A DNA stretch of 64,000 bases from Nocardioides sp. NBC_00368 (GCF_036090055.1 NZ_CP107970.1:3164501-3228500), one strand, 5' to 3'. Shown: positions 7,664 through 16,029, counted from the first letter of the stretch. Numbers and translations: made by a program. Notes: a model not told the origin generated them from the sequence alone.

Positions 7664-9736
7664 TCACAGTCCTGGGATGAGGGAGACGACGAGGTCGAGC
7701 AGCTTGATGCCGACGAACGGCACGATCAGGCCACCGACCCCGTAGAGCAGCAGGTTGCGGCGCAGCAGTGCCGAGGCCGAGGACGGCCGGTAGCGGACGC
7801 CGCGCAGCGCCAGCGGGATCAGCGCGATGATGATCAGCGCGTTGAAGACGACCGCAGAGACGATGGCCGACTCCGGCGAGGACAGCCGCATGATGTTGAG
7901 GACGTCCAGCGCCGGGAACACCCCGACGAACATCGCCGGCAGGATCGCGAAGTACTTCGCGACGTCGTTGGCCACCGAGAAGGTGGTCAACGCGCCCCTG
8001 GTGATCAGCAGCTGCTTGCCGATCTCGACCACGTCGATCAGCTTGGTCGGGTCGGAGTCGAGGTCGACCATGTTGCCGGCCTCCTTGGCCGCGGTCGTCC
8101 CCGTGTTCATCGCGACGCCGACATCGGCCTGCGCGAGCGCGGGCGCGTCGTTGGTGCCGTCGCCGCACATCGCGACCATTCGCCCGCCACGCTGTTCGCG
8201 CCGGATCAGCGCGAGCTTGTCCTCCGGGGTCGCCTCGGCGAGGAAGTCGTCGACGCCCGCCTCCTCGGCGATGGCGGCTGCGGTGGCGGCGTTGTCGCCG
8301 GTGATCATCACCGTCTTGATGCCCATCGCGCGCAGCTCGTCGAAGCGCTCGCGGATGCCGTCCTTGACGACGTCCTTGAGGTGTACGACGCCCAGCACCC
8401 GTGCCGGGTCGCCGTTGCGGTGCTCGGCCACCACGAGCGGGGTGCCACCGCTCTCGGCGATCTCCGCGACGATCACCGCGGTCTCCGGGGGCACCTGACC
8501 GCCGTGCTCCTCGACCCAGGCCGCCACCGCGGAGGCCGCCCCCTTGCGTACGCTCAGGCCGGGGCTGTCCAGGCCGGACATCCGGGTCATGGCCGAGAAC
8601 TCCACCGTCGTGGCCTCCGCCGGCCCACCCATGGAACGGCCCACGAGCGTGAGGATGCTGCGGCCCTCGGGGGTCTGGTCGGAGAGACTGGCCAGGACCG
8701 CGGCGTTCTCGGCGCCGGTGAGCGTGGTGCCGGTGACCTGGATGATCTCGTACGCCTGCCGGTTGCCGTACGTGATCGTGCCGGTCTTGTCGAGCAGGAG
8801 CACATCCACGTCGCCGGCCGCCTCGACGGCCCGCCCCGACATCGCCAGCACGTTGCGGCGGACGAGCCGGTCCATGCCGGCGATGCCGATCGCGCTCAGC
8901 AGGGCGCCGATGGTGGTCGGGATCAGGCAGACCAGCAGCGCGGTCAGGACCAGCCAGGACTGGTGGGCGCCGGAGTATCCGGCCAGGTAGTAGAGGCTCC
9001 AGCAGACCACCACGAAGATGACGGTCAAGCTGGTCAGCAGCACGTTGAGCGCGATCTCGTTCGGCGTACGCTGCCGCTGCGAGCCCTCGACCAGGGCGAT
9101 CATCCGGTCCACGAAGGAGTGGCCCGGGTCGGAGGTGATCCGGACGACGATCCGGTCCGAGAGGACCAGGGTGCCGCCGGTGACCGCGGACCGGTCGCCA
9201 CCGGACTCGCGGATCACCGGAGCCGACTCGCCGGTCACGGCCGACTCGTCGACGCTGGCGACGCCGTCGATGACGTCGCCGTCGCCCGGGATCCGCTCAC
9301 CGGCCTCGACCACGACCACGTCACCCGTGCGCAGGTCGGTGGAGGCGACGAGCTCCTCGACCCCTCCGGCACCGCCGCGCAGGCGTCGCGCGGTGGTCTC
9401 GGTCTGCAGCGCGCGGAGCGAGGCCGCCTGCGCCTTGCCGCGGCCCTCGGCGACCGACTCCGCCAACGCGCCGAAGACGACGGTGAGCCACAGCCACACG
9501 GTGACCAGCCAGCCCATCACCGACGGGTCGAGGAGCGACATGACGGTCGTGGCGGCCGCGCCGATCTCGACCACGAGCATGACGGGGGTCGCCACCAGCT
9601 TGCGAGGATCTAGCTTGCGCAGTGCACCGGGCACCGCCTCGGCGATCTGCGTGACTGTGAGCACCGAGGGCGCGGCCTCGACACGGGCGTGGTGCTCCGT
9701 GTGTTCTTCAGGGGTACGTACCGGGGTCTGGGTCAT
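7664..9736 (-). CDS. kdpB: KdpB P-type ATPase catalytic subunit
   Basis: 690-residue P-type ATPase that energises K+ uptake through KdpA. It shows the actuator motif VTGESAPV, the phosphorylation motif DKTGTITYGN, the hinge GDGTNDAPALAQADVG and the expected transmembrane helices, including the Lys-containing helix near VANDVAKYFAILP. Length is normal for the family (about 680). The ATG overlaps the kdpA stop by 4 nt, consistent with stoichiometric translation. Confidence 0.97.
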   Translation of the reverse strand: MTQTPVRTPEEHTEHHARVEAAPSVLTVTQIAEAVPGALRKLDPRKLVATPVMLVVEIGAAATTVMSLLDPSVMGWLVTVWLWLTVVFGALAESVAEGRGKAQAASLRALQTETTARRLRGGAGGVEELVASTDLRTGDVVVVEAGERIPGDGDVIDGVASVDESAVTGESAPVIRESGGDRSAVTGGTLVLSDRIVVRITSDPGHSFVDRMIALVEGSQRQRTPNEIALNVLLTSLTVIFVVVCWSLYYLAGYSGAHQSWLVLTALLVCLIPTTIGALLSAIGIAGMDRLVRRNVLAMSGRAVEAAGDVDVLLLDKTGTITYGNRQAYEIIQVTGTTLTGAENAAVLASLSDQTPEGRSILTLVGRSMGGPAEATTVEFSAMTRMSGLDSPGLSVRKGAASAVAAWVEEHGGQVPPETAVIVAEIAESGGTPLVVAEHRNGDPARVLGVVHLKDVVKDGIRERFDELRAMGIKTVMITGDNAATAAAIAEEAGVDDFLAEATPEDKLALIRREQRGGRMVAMCGDGTNDAPALAQADVGVAMNTGTTAAKEAGNMVDLDSDPTKLIDVVEIGKQLLITRGALTTFSVANDVAKYFAILPAMFVGVFPALDVLNIMRLSSPESAIVSAVVFNALIIIALIPLALRGVRYRPSSASALLRRNLLLYGVGGLIVPFVGIKLLDLVVSLIPGL

Positions 9737-11397
9737 GACAGGGACTCCACGATCGGGCCCAGCATGAGGGCCGGGACGAAGGTCAGGCCGACCACGACCA
9801 GCGCGACGCCGGTCAGCAGGCCGACGAAGAGCGGGCGGTGGGTGGGGAGCGTGCCGGCGTTGTCCGGCAGCCGGTTGGCGGACGCGAACCGGCCGGCGAG
9901 GGCGAGGACGAAGACCATCGGCACGAACCGGCCCAGCAGCATCAGCAACCCGAGCAGCGTGTTCCAGAAAGGGGTGCCCGAGGTGATCCCCGCGAAGGCC
10001 GAGCCGTTGTTGTTGGAGGCGCTGGTGACGGCGTACAACGCCTCGGAGAGGCCGTGCGGACCGTCGGCCGAGAGGCCGGCCAACCCCGCCGGAGCCGTCA
10101 CCGCGATCGCCGCGCCCACCAGCACCAGGATCGGCGTGGTCAGGATGTAGACCGCGACCAGCACCATCTCGTCGCGGCTGATCTTCTTCCCGAGGTATTC
10201 AGGCGTACGTCCCACCATCAGGCCGCACAGGAAGACCGTGACCACGGCGAGCATGAGCATGCCGTAGAGCCCCGAGCCGACGCCGCCCGGCGCGATCTCG
10301 CCCAGCATCATCCCGAACAGGGCGACACCGCCGCCGGGCGCGGTCAGGCTCTCGTGCATGCCGTTGACGGCGCCGGTCGAGGTGCCGGTGGTGGCCGCGG
10401 CGAAGAGTGCCGTGGCGGCCTCGCCGAAGCGGGTCTCCTTGCCCTCCATCGCCGCTCCGGCGAGCTGCGGGGCGGTGCCTGGACCAGCCATCTCGGCCCA
10501 GGTCAGCAGCGTGACGCCGACCGTGAGGAGCACACCCATCGTGGCCAGGACCGCGCCACCTTGACGCCTGTCCCTGACGATCAGGCCGAACGCCCAGGCC
10601 ATCGAGAACGGCAGCACGAGGAGCGCCCAGATCTCGAGCAGGTTGGTGAACGGGTTGGGGTTCTCGAAGGGGTGGGCGGAGTTGACGTTGTAGAACCCGC
10701 CGCCGTTGGTGCCGAGCTCCTTGATCGCCTCCTGGCTCGCAACGGGGCCACCGGTCAGGGCCTGGCCGCCACCGGTCAGCGTGGTCATCTCGTGCACCGG
10801 GTGCAGGTTCTGCACTGCGCCCGCCGCGACCAGCACGATCGCGACGACGAACGCCGCCGGCAGGAGCACCCGCAGGGTCGTACGCACCAGGTCGACCCAG
10901 AAGTTGCCGATCCTCCCCTGGTTGCGCGTGCGGGCCAGACCGCGGGCGAAGGCGGCGGCGACGGAGAGACCGACGGCGGCGGAGACGAAGTTCTGCACTG
11001 CCAGCCCGGCCATCTGGATCAGGTGGCCGGCAGCGGCCTCGCCTGAGTACCACTGCCAGTTGGTATTGGTCACGAACGAGACCGCGGTGTTCCAGGCCCC
11101 GTCGCTGGGCAGCGGGCCGAAGTCGCCGTCGAGCGGCAGCACGCTCTGCAGGCGGCCGAAGGCGAAGAGGAACAAGATCCCGACCAGTGAGAAGCCGAGG
11201 ACCGACATCGCGTAGGAGCGCCAGTGCTGGTCGGCGTCGGCGTCCACCTTGAGGACGCGGTAGGCCACGGTCTCGGCGCGCAGGTGCCGGGGGCTGGTGT
11301 AGAGGTGGGCGAGGTAGCGGCCCAGAGACGGCACGCTGAGCGCCAGCGCCGCGACCAGGGCCAGGATCTGCAGCACGGCCGCGAGCGTGGCGTTCAT
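9733..11397 (-). CDS. kdpA: KdpA K+-binding channel subunit
   Basis: 554-residue membrane subunit related to the Trk/Ktr channel fold. Pore-loop signatures are visible: TNTNWQWYSGE, GTNGGGFYNVNSAHPFENP, TGTSTGAVN and TSASNNNGSAF. The start at 11397 overlaps the upstream kdpF stop by 4 nt. With KdpB and KdpC it forms the high-affinity uptake complex, so this strain carries both low-affinity (Trk/Ktr) and high-affinity (Kdp) systems side by side. Confidence 0.97.
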   Translation of the reverse strand: MNATLAAVLQILALVAALALSVPSLGRYLAHLYTSPRHLRAETVAYRVLKVDADADQHWRSYAMSVLGFSLVGILFLFAFGRLQSVLPLDGDFGPLPSDGAWNTAVSFVTNTNWQWYSGEAAAGHLIQMAGLAVQNFVSAAVGLSVAAAFARGLARTRNQGRIGNFWVDLVRTTLRVLLPAAFVVAIVLVAAGAVQNLHPVHEMTTLTGGGQALTGGPVASQEAIKELGTNGGGFYNVNSAHPFENPNPFTNLLEIWALLVLPFSMAWAFGLIVRDRRQGGAVLATMGVLLTVGVTLLTWAEMAGPGTAPQLAGAAMEGKETRFGEAATALFAAATTGTSTGAVNGMHESLTAPGGGVALFGMMLGEIAPGGVGSGLYGMLMLAVVTVFLCGLMVGRTPEYLGKKISRDEMVLVAVYILTTPILVLVGAAIAVTAPAGLAGLSADGPHGLSEALYAVTSASNNNGSAFAGITSGTPFWNTLLGLLMLLGRFVPMVFVLALAGRFASANRLPDNAGTLPTHRPLFVGLLTGVALVVVGLTFVPALMLGPIVESLS

Positions 11398-11546
11398 CGC
11401 GCGGCTCCGGAGGTCCTGCTGTCGTGGGGGACGTTCACGTCTGCGGTCGCCTCGGCCGAGCCCAGCCGGCGGTCGATCAGACCGACCAGCAGGGCGAGCC
11501 CGGCGAAGCACACGAGCGTGAGGAGGATGTAGATGAGGTCTGACAC
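11394..11546 (-). CDS. kdpF: KdpF-like small membrane protein
   Basis: 50-codon gene too short for routine calling. From GTG 11546 it encodes one hydrophobic helix near residues 4-25 (LIYILLTLVCFAGLALLVGL), then IDRR and a soluble tail rich in Ala, Asp and Arg. The stop overlaps the kdpA ATG by 4 nt, the same coupling used by kdpA/B and kdpD/E. KdpF is a roughly 29-residue lipid-like stabiliser of the Kdp complex; position, helix and coupling match, but the tail of about 20 residues is longer than in E. coli. A GGAG lies very close to the start (2-nt spacer). Confidence 0.82.
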   Translation of the reverse strand: MSDLIYILLTLVCFAGLALLVGLIDRRLGSAEATADVNVPHDSRTSGAAR

Positions 11547-11584
11547 GTCTCCATTCCAGACCCGCATCCGGCCGGTTCCGCCGG

Positions 11585-11634
11585 CCTTGACGGATCCCTG
11601 ACGGCGACACCGACGACCCCGCGCGACCTTGACG
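11585..11634. promoter_or_regulatory. Phased direct repeats upstream of kdpF, candidate KdpE site
   Basis: Three direct copies of CC(T/C)TGACG begin at 11585, 11596 and 11627, spaced 11 and 31 nt, about one and three helical turns. They lie 39-88 nt upstream of the kdpF start, in the divergent kdp/corA region. OmpR-class regulators such as KdpE bind tandem direct repeats with about 11-bp spacing. The repeats are seen; assignment to KdpE is inference, and they could instead serve corA. Confidence 0.4.
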
Positions 11635-11766
11635 ATTTCCTGATGCCTCGGAAAGTTCTCGCGCCGAGTGGAGAAGGTCTAACCTGTCCCGGTGCGGACG
11701 TGGGTCCGTACGAACGAGGCATCCGGGCTGCAGCCCCGCGAGCGAGGAAGAGAGGAGGTGGCCGCC

Positions 11767-11802
11767 ATGGACGGTCAACCTCCGAGTACCACCTCGCCCT
11801 GA
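11767..11802 (+). CDS. corA leader peptide (11 residues, MDGQPPSTTSP)
   Basis: Short ORF with an almost perfect Shine-Dalgarno site (AGGAGGTG, 11753-11760) placed 8 nt from the ATG. It encodes MDGQPPSTTSP and stops 92 nt before the corA start. Acidic or proline-rich leader peptides control Mg2+ transporter genes elsewhere (MgtL for mgtA in Salmonella, where low Mg2+ destabilises ribosomes on such codons). A consecutive Pro-Pro near the N-terminus and a Pro just before the stop fit that pattern. Translation is strongly suggested by the ribosome site; regulation is inferred. Confidence 0.6.
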   Translation: MDGQPPSTTSP

Positions 11803-11839
11803 CCGGTCCGGCCACCCAGGAGTGCGTGCCCGGGCCGGC

Positions 11840-11859
11840 GCGACGCGTCTGCGCGTCGC
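11840..11859 (+). promoter_or_regulatory. Hairpin between the leader ORF and corA
   Basis: Perfect 8-bp stem (GCGACGCG / CGCGTCGC) with a TCTG loop, 24 nt before the corA Shine-Dalgarno site and 37 nt after the leader stop. No T tract follows, so it is not a simple intrinsic terminator; a role in leader-controlled expression is possible. Confidence 0.4.
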
Positions 11860-11894
11860 CGTCCCGCTCGCTCGCAGCATCCAGGAGGCCACCC

Positions 11895-13046
11895 ATGTCC
11901 GAGCGCCCGTTCAAGTCCCTGCGCGCCCTCACCAGGCAGCGCCGTTCCGACCCGCCGAAGGTTCCGCCGACGACCTCGCCGCAGGGTGGGGGTGGCCGGT
12001 CCTCGATGCCGACGCCGGTGACTCGCGGCAGCATGATCGACAGCGCCGTCTACGTCGGCGGCGACCGTGTCGACTCACCCTCGACGCTGGCCGACACCTA
12101 CCGCTCGCTCCACGAGCACGACGACGCGATGGCCTGGATCGGTCTCTACCAGCCCAACCAGCACGAGCTGGCCTCGCTGGCCGAGGAGTTCGGCCTGCAC
12201 GAGCTCGCTGTGGAGGATGCGATCCTGGCCCACCAGCGGCCGAAGATCGAGCGCTACGACGACACCCTGTTCGTGGTCCTGCGCGCGGCCTGGTACGTCG
12301 ACGAGACCGAGGACATCGACTTCGGTGAGCTCCACCTGTTCATCGGCCCCGACTTCGTGCTCACCGTGCGTCACGGCGCCCAGCCCGACCTCTCCCCCGT
12401 ACGCCGCCGGATGGAGAGCAACCCGGATCTGCTGCGGCTCGGCCCGGAGGCGGTGCTGTACGCCATCCTCGACCGCGTCGTCGACGGCTACGCGCCGGTC
12501 GTGGCCGGACTCGCCAACGACATCGACGAGATCGAGACCGAGATGTTCCGCGGCGACACCCAGGTGTCCCGCCGTATCTACGAGCTCTCCCGCGAGGTGG
12601 TCGAGTTCCAGCGGGCGACCCGCCCCCTGCTTGGTGTCGTACGCTCCCTGGCCGCCGGATTCTCCAAGTACCGCACCGACGAGGAGCTGCAGCGCTACCT
12701 GCGCGACGTCGAGGACCACGTGATCGGCACCGTCGAGCAGATCGACGAGTTCCGCAACCTGCTGCGCGACATCCTCACCGTCAACGCCACCCTGGTCGCC
12801 CAGCAGCAGAACGAGGAGATGAAGGCGCTCAGCGAGCTCAGCGTGCAGCAGAACGACGAGGTCAAGAAGATCTCCGGCTGGGCGGCCATCCTGTTCGCTC
12901 CCACGCTGGTCGGCACGGTCTACGGGATGAACTTCGAGTTCATGCCCGAGCTGCAGTGGCGCTACGGCTACTTCATGGCGCTCGGGCTGATGCTGACCGT
13001 CAACGTCGTGCTCTACATCCTCTTCCGCCGCCGCAACTGGATCTGA
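11895..13046 (+). CDS. corA: CorA-family Mg2+/divalent cation transporter
   Basis: 383-residue inner-membrane channel. A long cytoplasmic alpha/beta and coiled-coil domain is followed by two C-terminal helices; the universal GMN motif (YGMNFEFMPEL) is at about residues 344-346 and the protein ends with basic residues (FRRRNW). The start at 11895 has AGGAGG with a 6-nt spacer. The frame extends about 250 nt upstream but that stretch contains the leader ORF in another frame and looks non-coding. It is divergent from kdp, grouping Mg2+ and K+ uptake. Confidence 0.95.
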   Translation: MSERPFKSLRALTRQRRSDPPKVPPTTSPQGGGGRSSMPTPVTRGSMIDSAVYVGGDRVDSPSTLADTYRSLHEHDDAMAWIGLYQPNQHELASLAEEFGLHELAVEDAILAHQRPKIERYDDTLFVVLRAAWYVDETEDIDFGELHLFIGPDFVLTVRHGAQPDLSPVRRRMESNPDLLRLGPEAVLYAILDRVVDGYAPVVAGLANDIDEIETEMFRGDTQVSRRIYELSREVVEFQRATRPLLGVVRSLAAGFSKYRTDEELQRYLRDVEDHVIGTVEQIDEFRNLLRDILTVNATLVAQQQNEEMKALSELSVQQNDEVKKISGWAAILFAPTLVGTVYGMNFEFMPELQWRYGYFMALGLMLTVNVVLYILFRRRNWI

Positions 13047-13182
13047 GGCGAACGCAGGCTGCTGGTGGCGTGGGTCGGGAAACGCTGACAAAGGTCCCGT
13101 TTCTCGACAACCGCCACAAGCACTGAGAGGCTACTGGACTCAAGCACAACATTCTGCGGATCAGAGCCATCTCGGAGGGCGC

Positions 13183-13731
13183 ATGCAGGCAATTCAGCGG
13201 GCCATCGTCGGAGTCGGATTCGTCCTCGTCGCCGTGATCGCGTTGGCACTGCTCATCCCACGTGTGACGGGCCCGGACCAGTCGAGCCAGCCTCCGACAC
13301 AGGCGAACGGCCCGCAGGTTCCGCTCGCCGACGGCCCCTCAGGCCCGCCGGAGCCCGTCGACGCCGCCGAGGACACCTCGGTCGGGACGCTGCCTCCTCC
13401 CCCGGACGCCTCGCTCACCACCGAGCTGGTGTCCCGCGACCTCCTCGCACCCTCCGGTCCGGCACCGGACGACACCCAGGCCCCGAGCGACGACAGAACG
13501 CTGAGCGCACGGAAAGCACGCGCTGCCGAGAAGCCCGCCGAGTCCTCCGGCCCGGCCTCTCCCGAGCACGGCTTCACGGTCAGCCAGGACGGCTGGGAGT
13601 GGGGCGACTGGGACGAGTGGGACGACGCACGCGACGGCAACGGCGACGACTGCCGGCGCGAGGACCGCTACGACCGTGACGACCGCTATGACCGCCGCTA
13701 CGACTGCGACGACCGCGACCAGCGCGACTGA
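13183..13731 (+). CDS. Hypothetical membrane-anchored protein with an Asp/Arg/Tyr-rich tail
   Basis: 182 residues, not recognised. An N-terminal helix (AIVGVGFVLVAVIALALLI) could be a signal anchor. It is followed by a Pro/Ser/Ala-rich low-complexity linker, a Trp/Asp patch (WEWGDWDEWDD) and a highly charged tail of repeating Arg-Tyr-Asp units with two Cys. Coding is supported by CGGAGG with a 4-nt spacer from the ATG and by uniform codon usage. It resembles a secreted or surface-tethered polyampholyte; no function is proposed. Confidence 0.7.
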   Translation: MQAIQRAIVGVGFVLVAVIALALLIPRVTGPDQSSQPPTQANGPQVPLADGPSGPPEPVDAAEDTSVGTLPPPPDASLTTELVSRDLLAPSGPAPDDTQAPSDDRTLSARKARAAEKPAESSGPASPEHGFTVSQDGWEWGDWDEWDDARDGNGDDCRREDRYDRDDRYDRRYDCDDRDQRD

Positions 13732-13737
13732 GGTCGT

Positions 13738-14604
13738 CTAGAGCACGCTCTCGATCGCCGCGCGCACCTCGGGGCTCGGCTCGACGGCCTTCCCGGACTC
13801 CAGGTCGTAGAAGACCAGCGTGACCTGCCCACGGGCGAGCCTGAGATCGCCGTCGGCGATCTCGGACTCGATCGTCATCGACTTCGTGCCCAGCCGGGAG
13901 ACGTGGCTCCACACGTCGTACGGCTCCGAGCGGGCGAGGATCGGCGCGTGGTAGGAGACGTCGGTCTGCGCGACGACGACCGCCGGCCAGGAGTCGATCC
14001 CGCGGTGCGACCTGAGCCGCTGCATCAGCGCCACCCGCGACTCCTGGAAGTACTCGAAGTACTTCACGTTGTTGACGTGCCCGTAGGCGTCGACGTCGGA
14101 GAACCGGACGTAGAGCGGGAAGTGGCCGGCCTCGAGACGCTTCGGGTCGCCCAGGGCGAGCGGCTTCGGCGTCCACCCCTCCGGATCGGCCTCGAGATAG
14201 GGCTCGAGGTTGGCCTTCTCCTCCGGCTTGAGCCGGCGCGGCGACTCGGTGGCGAAGACGTACGGCGCCAGGACCGTGCTCGCCCGCAGGAAGACCTTGC
14301 GGGTGCCGTCCGGCTCGGTGCGGAAGATCTCGTAGGCCATCGTGAAGCTCGCCGCCCGGATGTCGGTCACCCAGGACTCGACGTAGACCGGCGTGAAGTC
14401 GAAGAGCAGCGGGGCGACGTACGTGACCTGGTGGCTGGCCACCACGACACCCTCGGCCAGCCCCTGGGTCTGCGGGCTTCGGGCATGCGTGCGCAACATG
14501 TCCACGCGCGCCTCTTGGAGGTAGTCGACGTAGACGACGTTGTTGACGTGGCCGAGCATGTCGAGGTCGGCCCAACGCATGGGGCATTCGTAGAGGTGGC
14601 GCAC
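13738..14604 (-). CDS. Double-hotdog acyl-CoA thioesterase
   Basis: 288-residue fusion of two hotdog domains, each with the signature of 4-hydroxybenzoyl-CoA thioesterase-like enzymes: RWADLDMLGHVNNVVYVDYLQEA near the N-terminus and RFSDVDAYGHVNNVKYFEYFQE in the second half. The aspartate in each is the likely catalytic residue for acyl-CoA hydrolysis. Start GTG 14604 has GGAAGG 9 nt upstream; an earlier in-frame ATG (14682) would add a tail with no hotdog features. Divergent from the thiolase, suggesting shared fatty-acid context; a similar gene sits near ettA in mycobacteria, as I recall. Confidence 0.88.
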   Translation of the reverse strand: MRHLYECPMRWADLDMLGHVNNVVYVDYLQEARVDMLRTHARSPQTQGLAEGVVVASHQVTYVAPLLFDFTPVYVESWVTDIRAASFTMAYEIFRTEPDGTRKVFLRASTVLAPYVFATESPRRLKPEEKANLEPYLEADPEGWTPKPLALGDPKRLEAGHFPLYVRFSDVDAYGHVNNVKYFEYFQESRVALMQRLRSHRGIDSWPAVVVAQTDVSYHAPILARSEPYDVWSHVSRLGTKSMTIESEIADGDLRLARGQVTLVFYDLESGKAVEPSPEVRAAIESVL

Positions 14605-14714
14605 GCGGCCGATCCTTCCAGACCATCTTGGGCACTGGGCCTGGTCACCACGGAGCGGGCGGGCGAGTATGGTGTCGACCACAGTCCTCTACTCATCAGT
14701 AACCGGGAGTCTTC

Positions 14715-15929
14715 ATGCCTGAGGCAGTCATCGTCGCCGCCGCCCGCACCCCGATCGGGCGAGCCAACAAGGGATCTCTGAAGGACTTCCGTCCCGACGA
14801 CCTCGCCGCCCTGATCACCAAGGAAGCCGTCGGGAAGGTGGAGGGTCTCGACCCGAACGACATCGACGACCTGCTGCTGGGCTGTGGCCTGCCGGGCGGT
14901 GAGTCCGGCAACAACATGGGCCGCGTCGTCTCCGTGCTCAACGGCTGGGACAAGGTTCCCGGCGCGACCATCACCCGCTACTGCTCCTCCTCGGTGCAGA
15001 CCTCGCGGATGGCGCTGCACGCGATCAAGGCCGGCGAGGCCGACATCATCGTCTCGGCCGGCGTCGAGACCGTGTCCCGCTTCGTCAAGGGCACCTCCGA
15101 CCACCTGCCCGACACCGTCAACCACCTCTTCGACGACGCGCAGTCGCGGACCGCCGCGACCGCCGCCTCCAACGAGAAGTGGCACGACCCGCGCGAGGAC
15201 GGCCTGCTGCCCGACGTCTACATCGCCATGGGCCAGACCGCGGAGAACCTCGCGACCTCGCGCGGCATCTCCCGCCAGGAGATGGACGAGTTCGGCGTAC
15301 GCTCGCAGAACCTCGCCGAGAAGGCCATCGCGGACGGCTTCTGGGCCCGCGAGATCACCCCGGTCACCACCCCTGACGGCACCGTCGTCTCCGCCGACGA
15401 CGGCCCCCGCGCCGGCGTCACCCTGGAGGCCATCTCCGGCCTCAAGCCGGTCTTCCGCGAGGACGGCACCGTCACCGCCGGCAACTGCTGCGCCCTCAAC
15501 GACGGCGCGGCGGCCGTCGTGGTCATGTCCGACAACAAGGCCGCCGAGCTCGGCGTCACCCCGCTCGCGCGGATCGTGTCCACCGGTGTCTCCGGCCTCT
15601 CCCCCGAGATCATGGGCCTCGGCCCGGTCGAGGCGACCCGGAACGCGCTGAAGTACGCCGGTATGTCGATCGGCGACATCGACCTGGTCGAGATCAACGA
15701 GGCCTTCGCGGCCCAGGTGATCCCGTCCTACCAGGACCTCGGCATCGACATCGACCGCCTCAACATCAACGGTGGCGCCATCGCCGTCGGTCACCCCTTC
15801 GGCATGACCGGCGCGCGCCTGCAGAACACCATGCTCAACAGCCTCGACTGGCACGACAAGACCACCGGTCTGATCACCATGTGCGTCGGCGGCGGCCAGG
15901 GCATGGCCATGATCCTCGAGCGCATCTGA
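14715..15929 (+). CDS. Acetyl-CoA C-acyltransferase (thiolase)
   Basis: 404-residue thiolase that cleaves 3-ketoacyl-CoA (beta-oxidation) or condenses acetyl-CoA. Active-site residues: nucleophilic C90 in TRYCSSSVQTSRMA, NEAFAAQ, the His of GHPFGMTGARL and the C-terminal Cys of CVGGGQGMA. Length and motifs match degradative FadA-type enzymes. No hydratase/dehydrogenase gene is adjacent, so it is probably not part of a complete beta-oxidation operon here. The substrate chain length cannot be read. Confidence 0.95.
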   Translation: MPEAVIVAAARTPIGRANKGSLKDFRPDDLAALITKEAVGKVEGLDPNDIDDLLLGCGLPGGESGNNMGRVVSVLNGWDKVPGATITRYCSSSVQTSRMALHAIKAGEADIIVSAGVETVSRFVKGTSDHLPDTVNHLFDDAQSRTAATAASNEKWHDPREDGLLPDVYIAMGQTAENLATSRGISRQEMDEFGVRSQNLAEKAIADGFWAREITPVTTPDGTVVSADDGPRAGVTLEAISGLKPVFREDGTVTAGNCCALNDGAAAVVVMSDNKAAELGVTPLARIVSTGVSGLSPEIMGLGPVEATRNALKYAGMSIGDIDLVEINEAFAAQVIPSYQDLGIDIDRLNINGGAIAVGHPFGMTGARLQNTMLNSLDWHDKTTGLITMCVGGGQGMAMILERI

Positions 15930-16024
15930 CACACCCACGCCGACTCGGCGCGTCTGCCCCAGGCATGCGCGCCGAGTCGGCGCGTCTGTCCCAGGCATGC
16001 GCGCCGAGTCGGCGCGTCTGTCCC
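15929..16024. repeat. Three tandem 32-bp hairpin-forming repeats (R1 family)
   Basis: Three copies of a 32-bp unit centred on the near-palindrome GCGCCGAGTCGGCGC fill the gap between the convergent thiolase and MarR genes. Copies two and three are almost identical (period 15961 to 15993). The first carries the complementary GACTCG core, so GCCGACTCGGCGCG pairs with the next copy as a 14-bp stem. The same core recurs at 18166-18208 and 57375-57449, also between convergent genes. Likely a bidirectional terminator expanded by slippage. Confidence 0.75.
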
Positions 16025-16029
16025 AGCTG

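Noticed and set aside
7631..9613. 660-codon plus-strand ORF opposite kdpB
   Set aside because: Antisense shadow of the P-type ATPase.
11547..11894. c-di-AMP (ydaO) or M-box riboswitch before kdp or corA
   Set aside because: No recognisable conserved core by eye; the leader ORF and hairpin explain the region better.
15929..16024. CRISPR-like tandem repeats
   Set aside because: The 32-bp units are contiguous with no spacers between them, and no cas genes are near.
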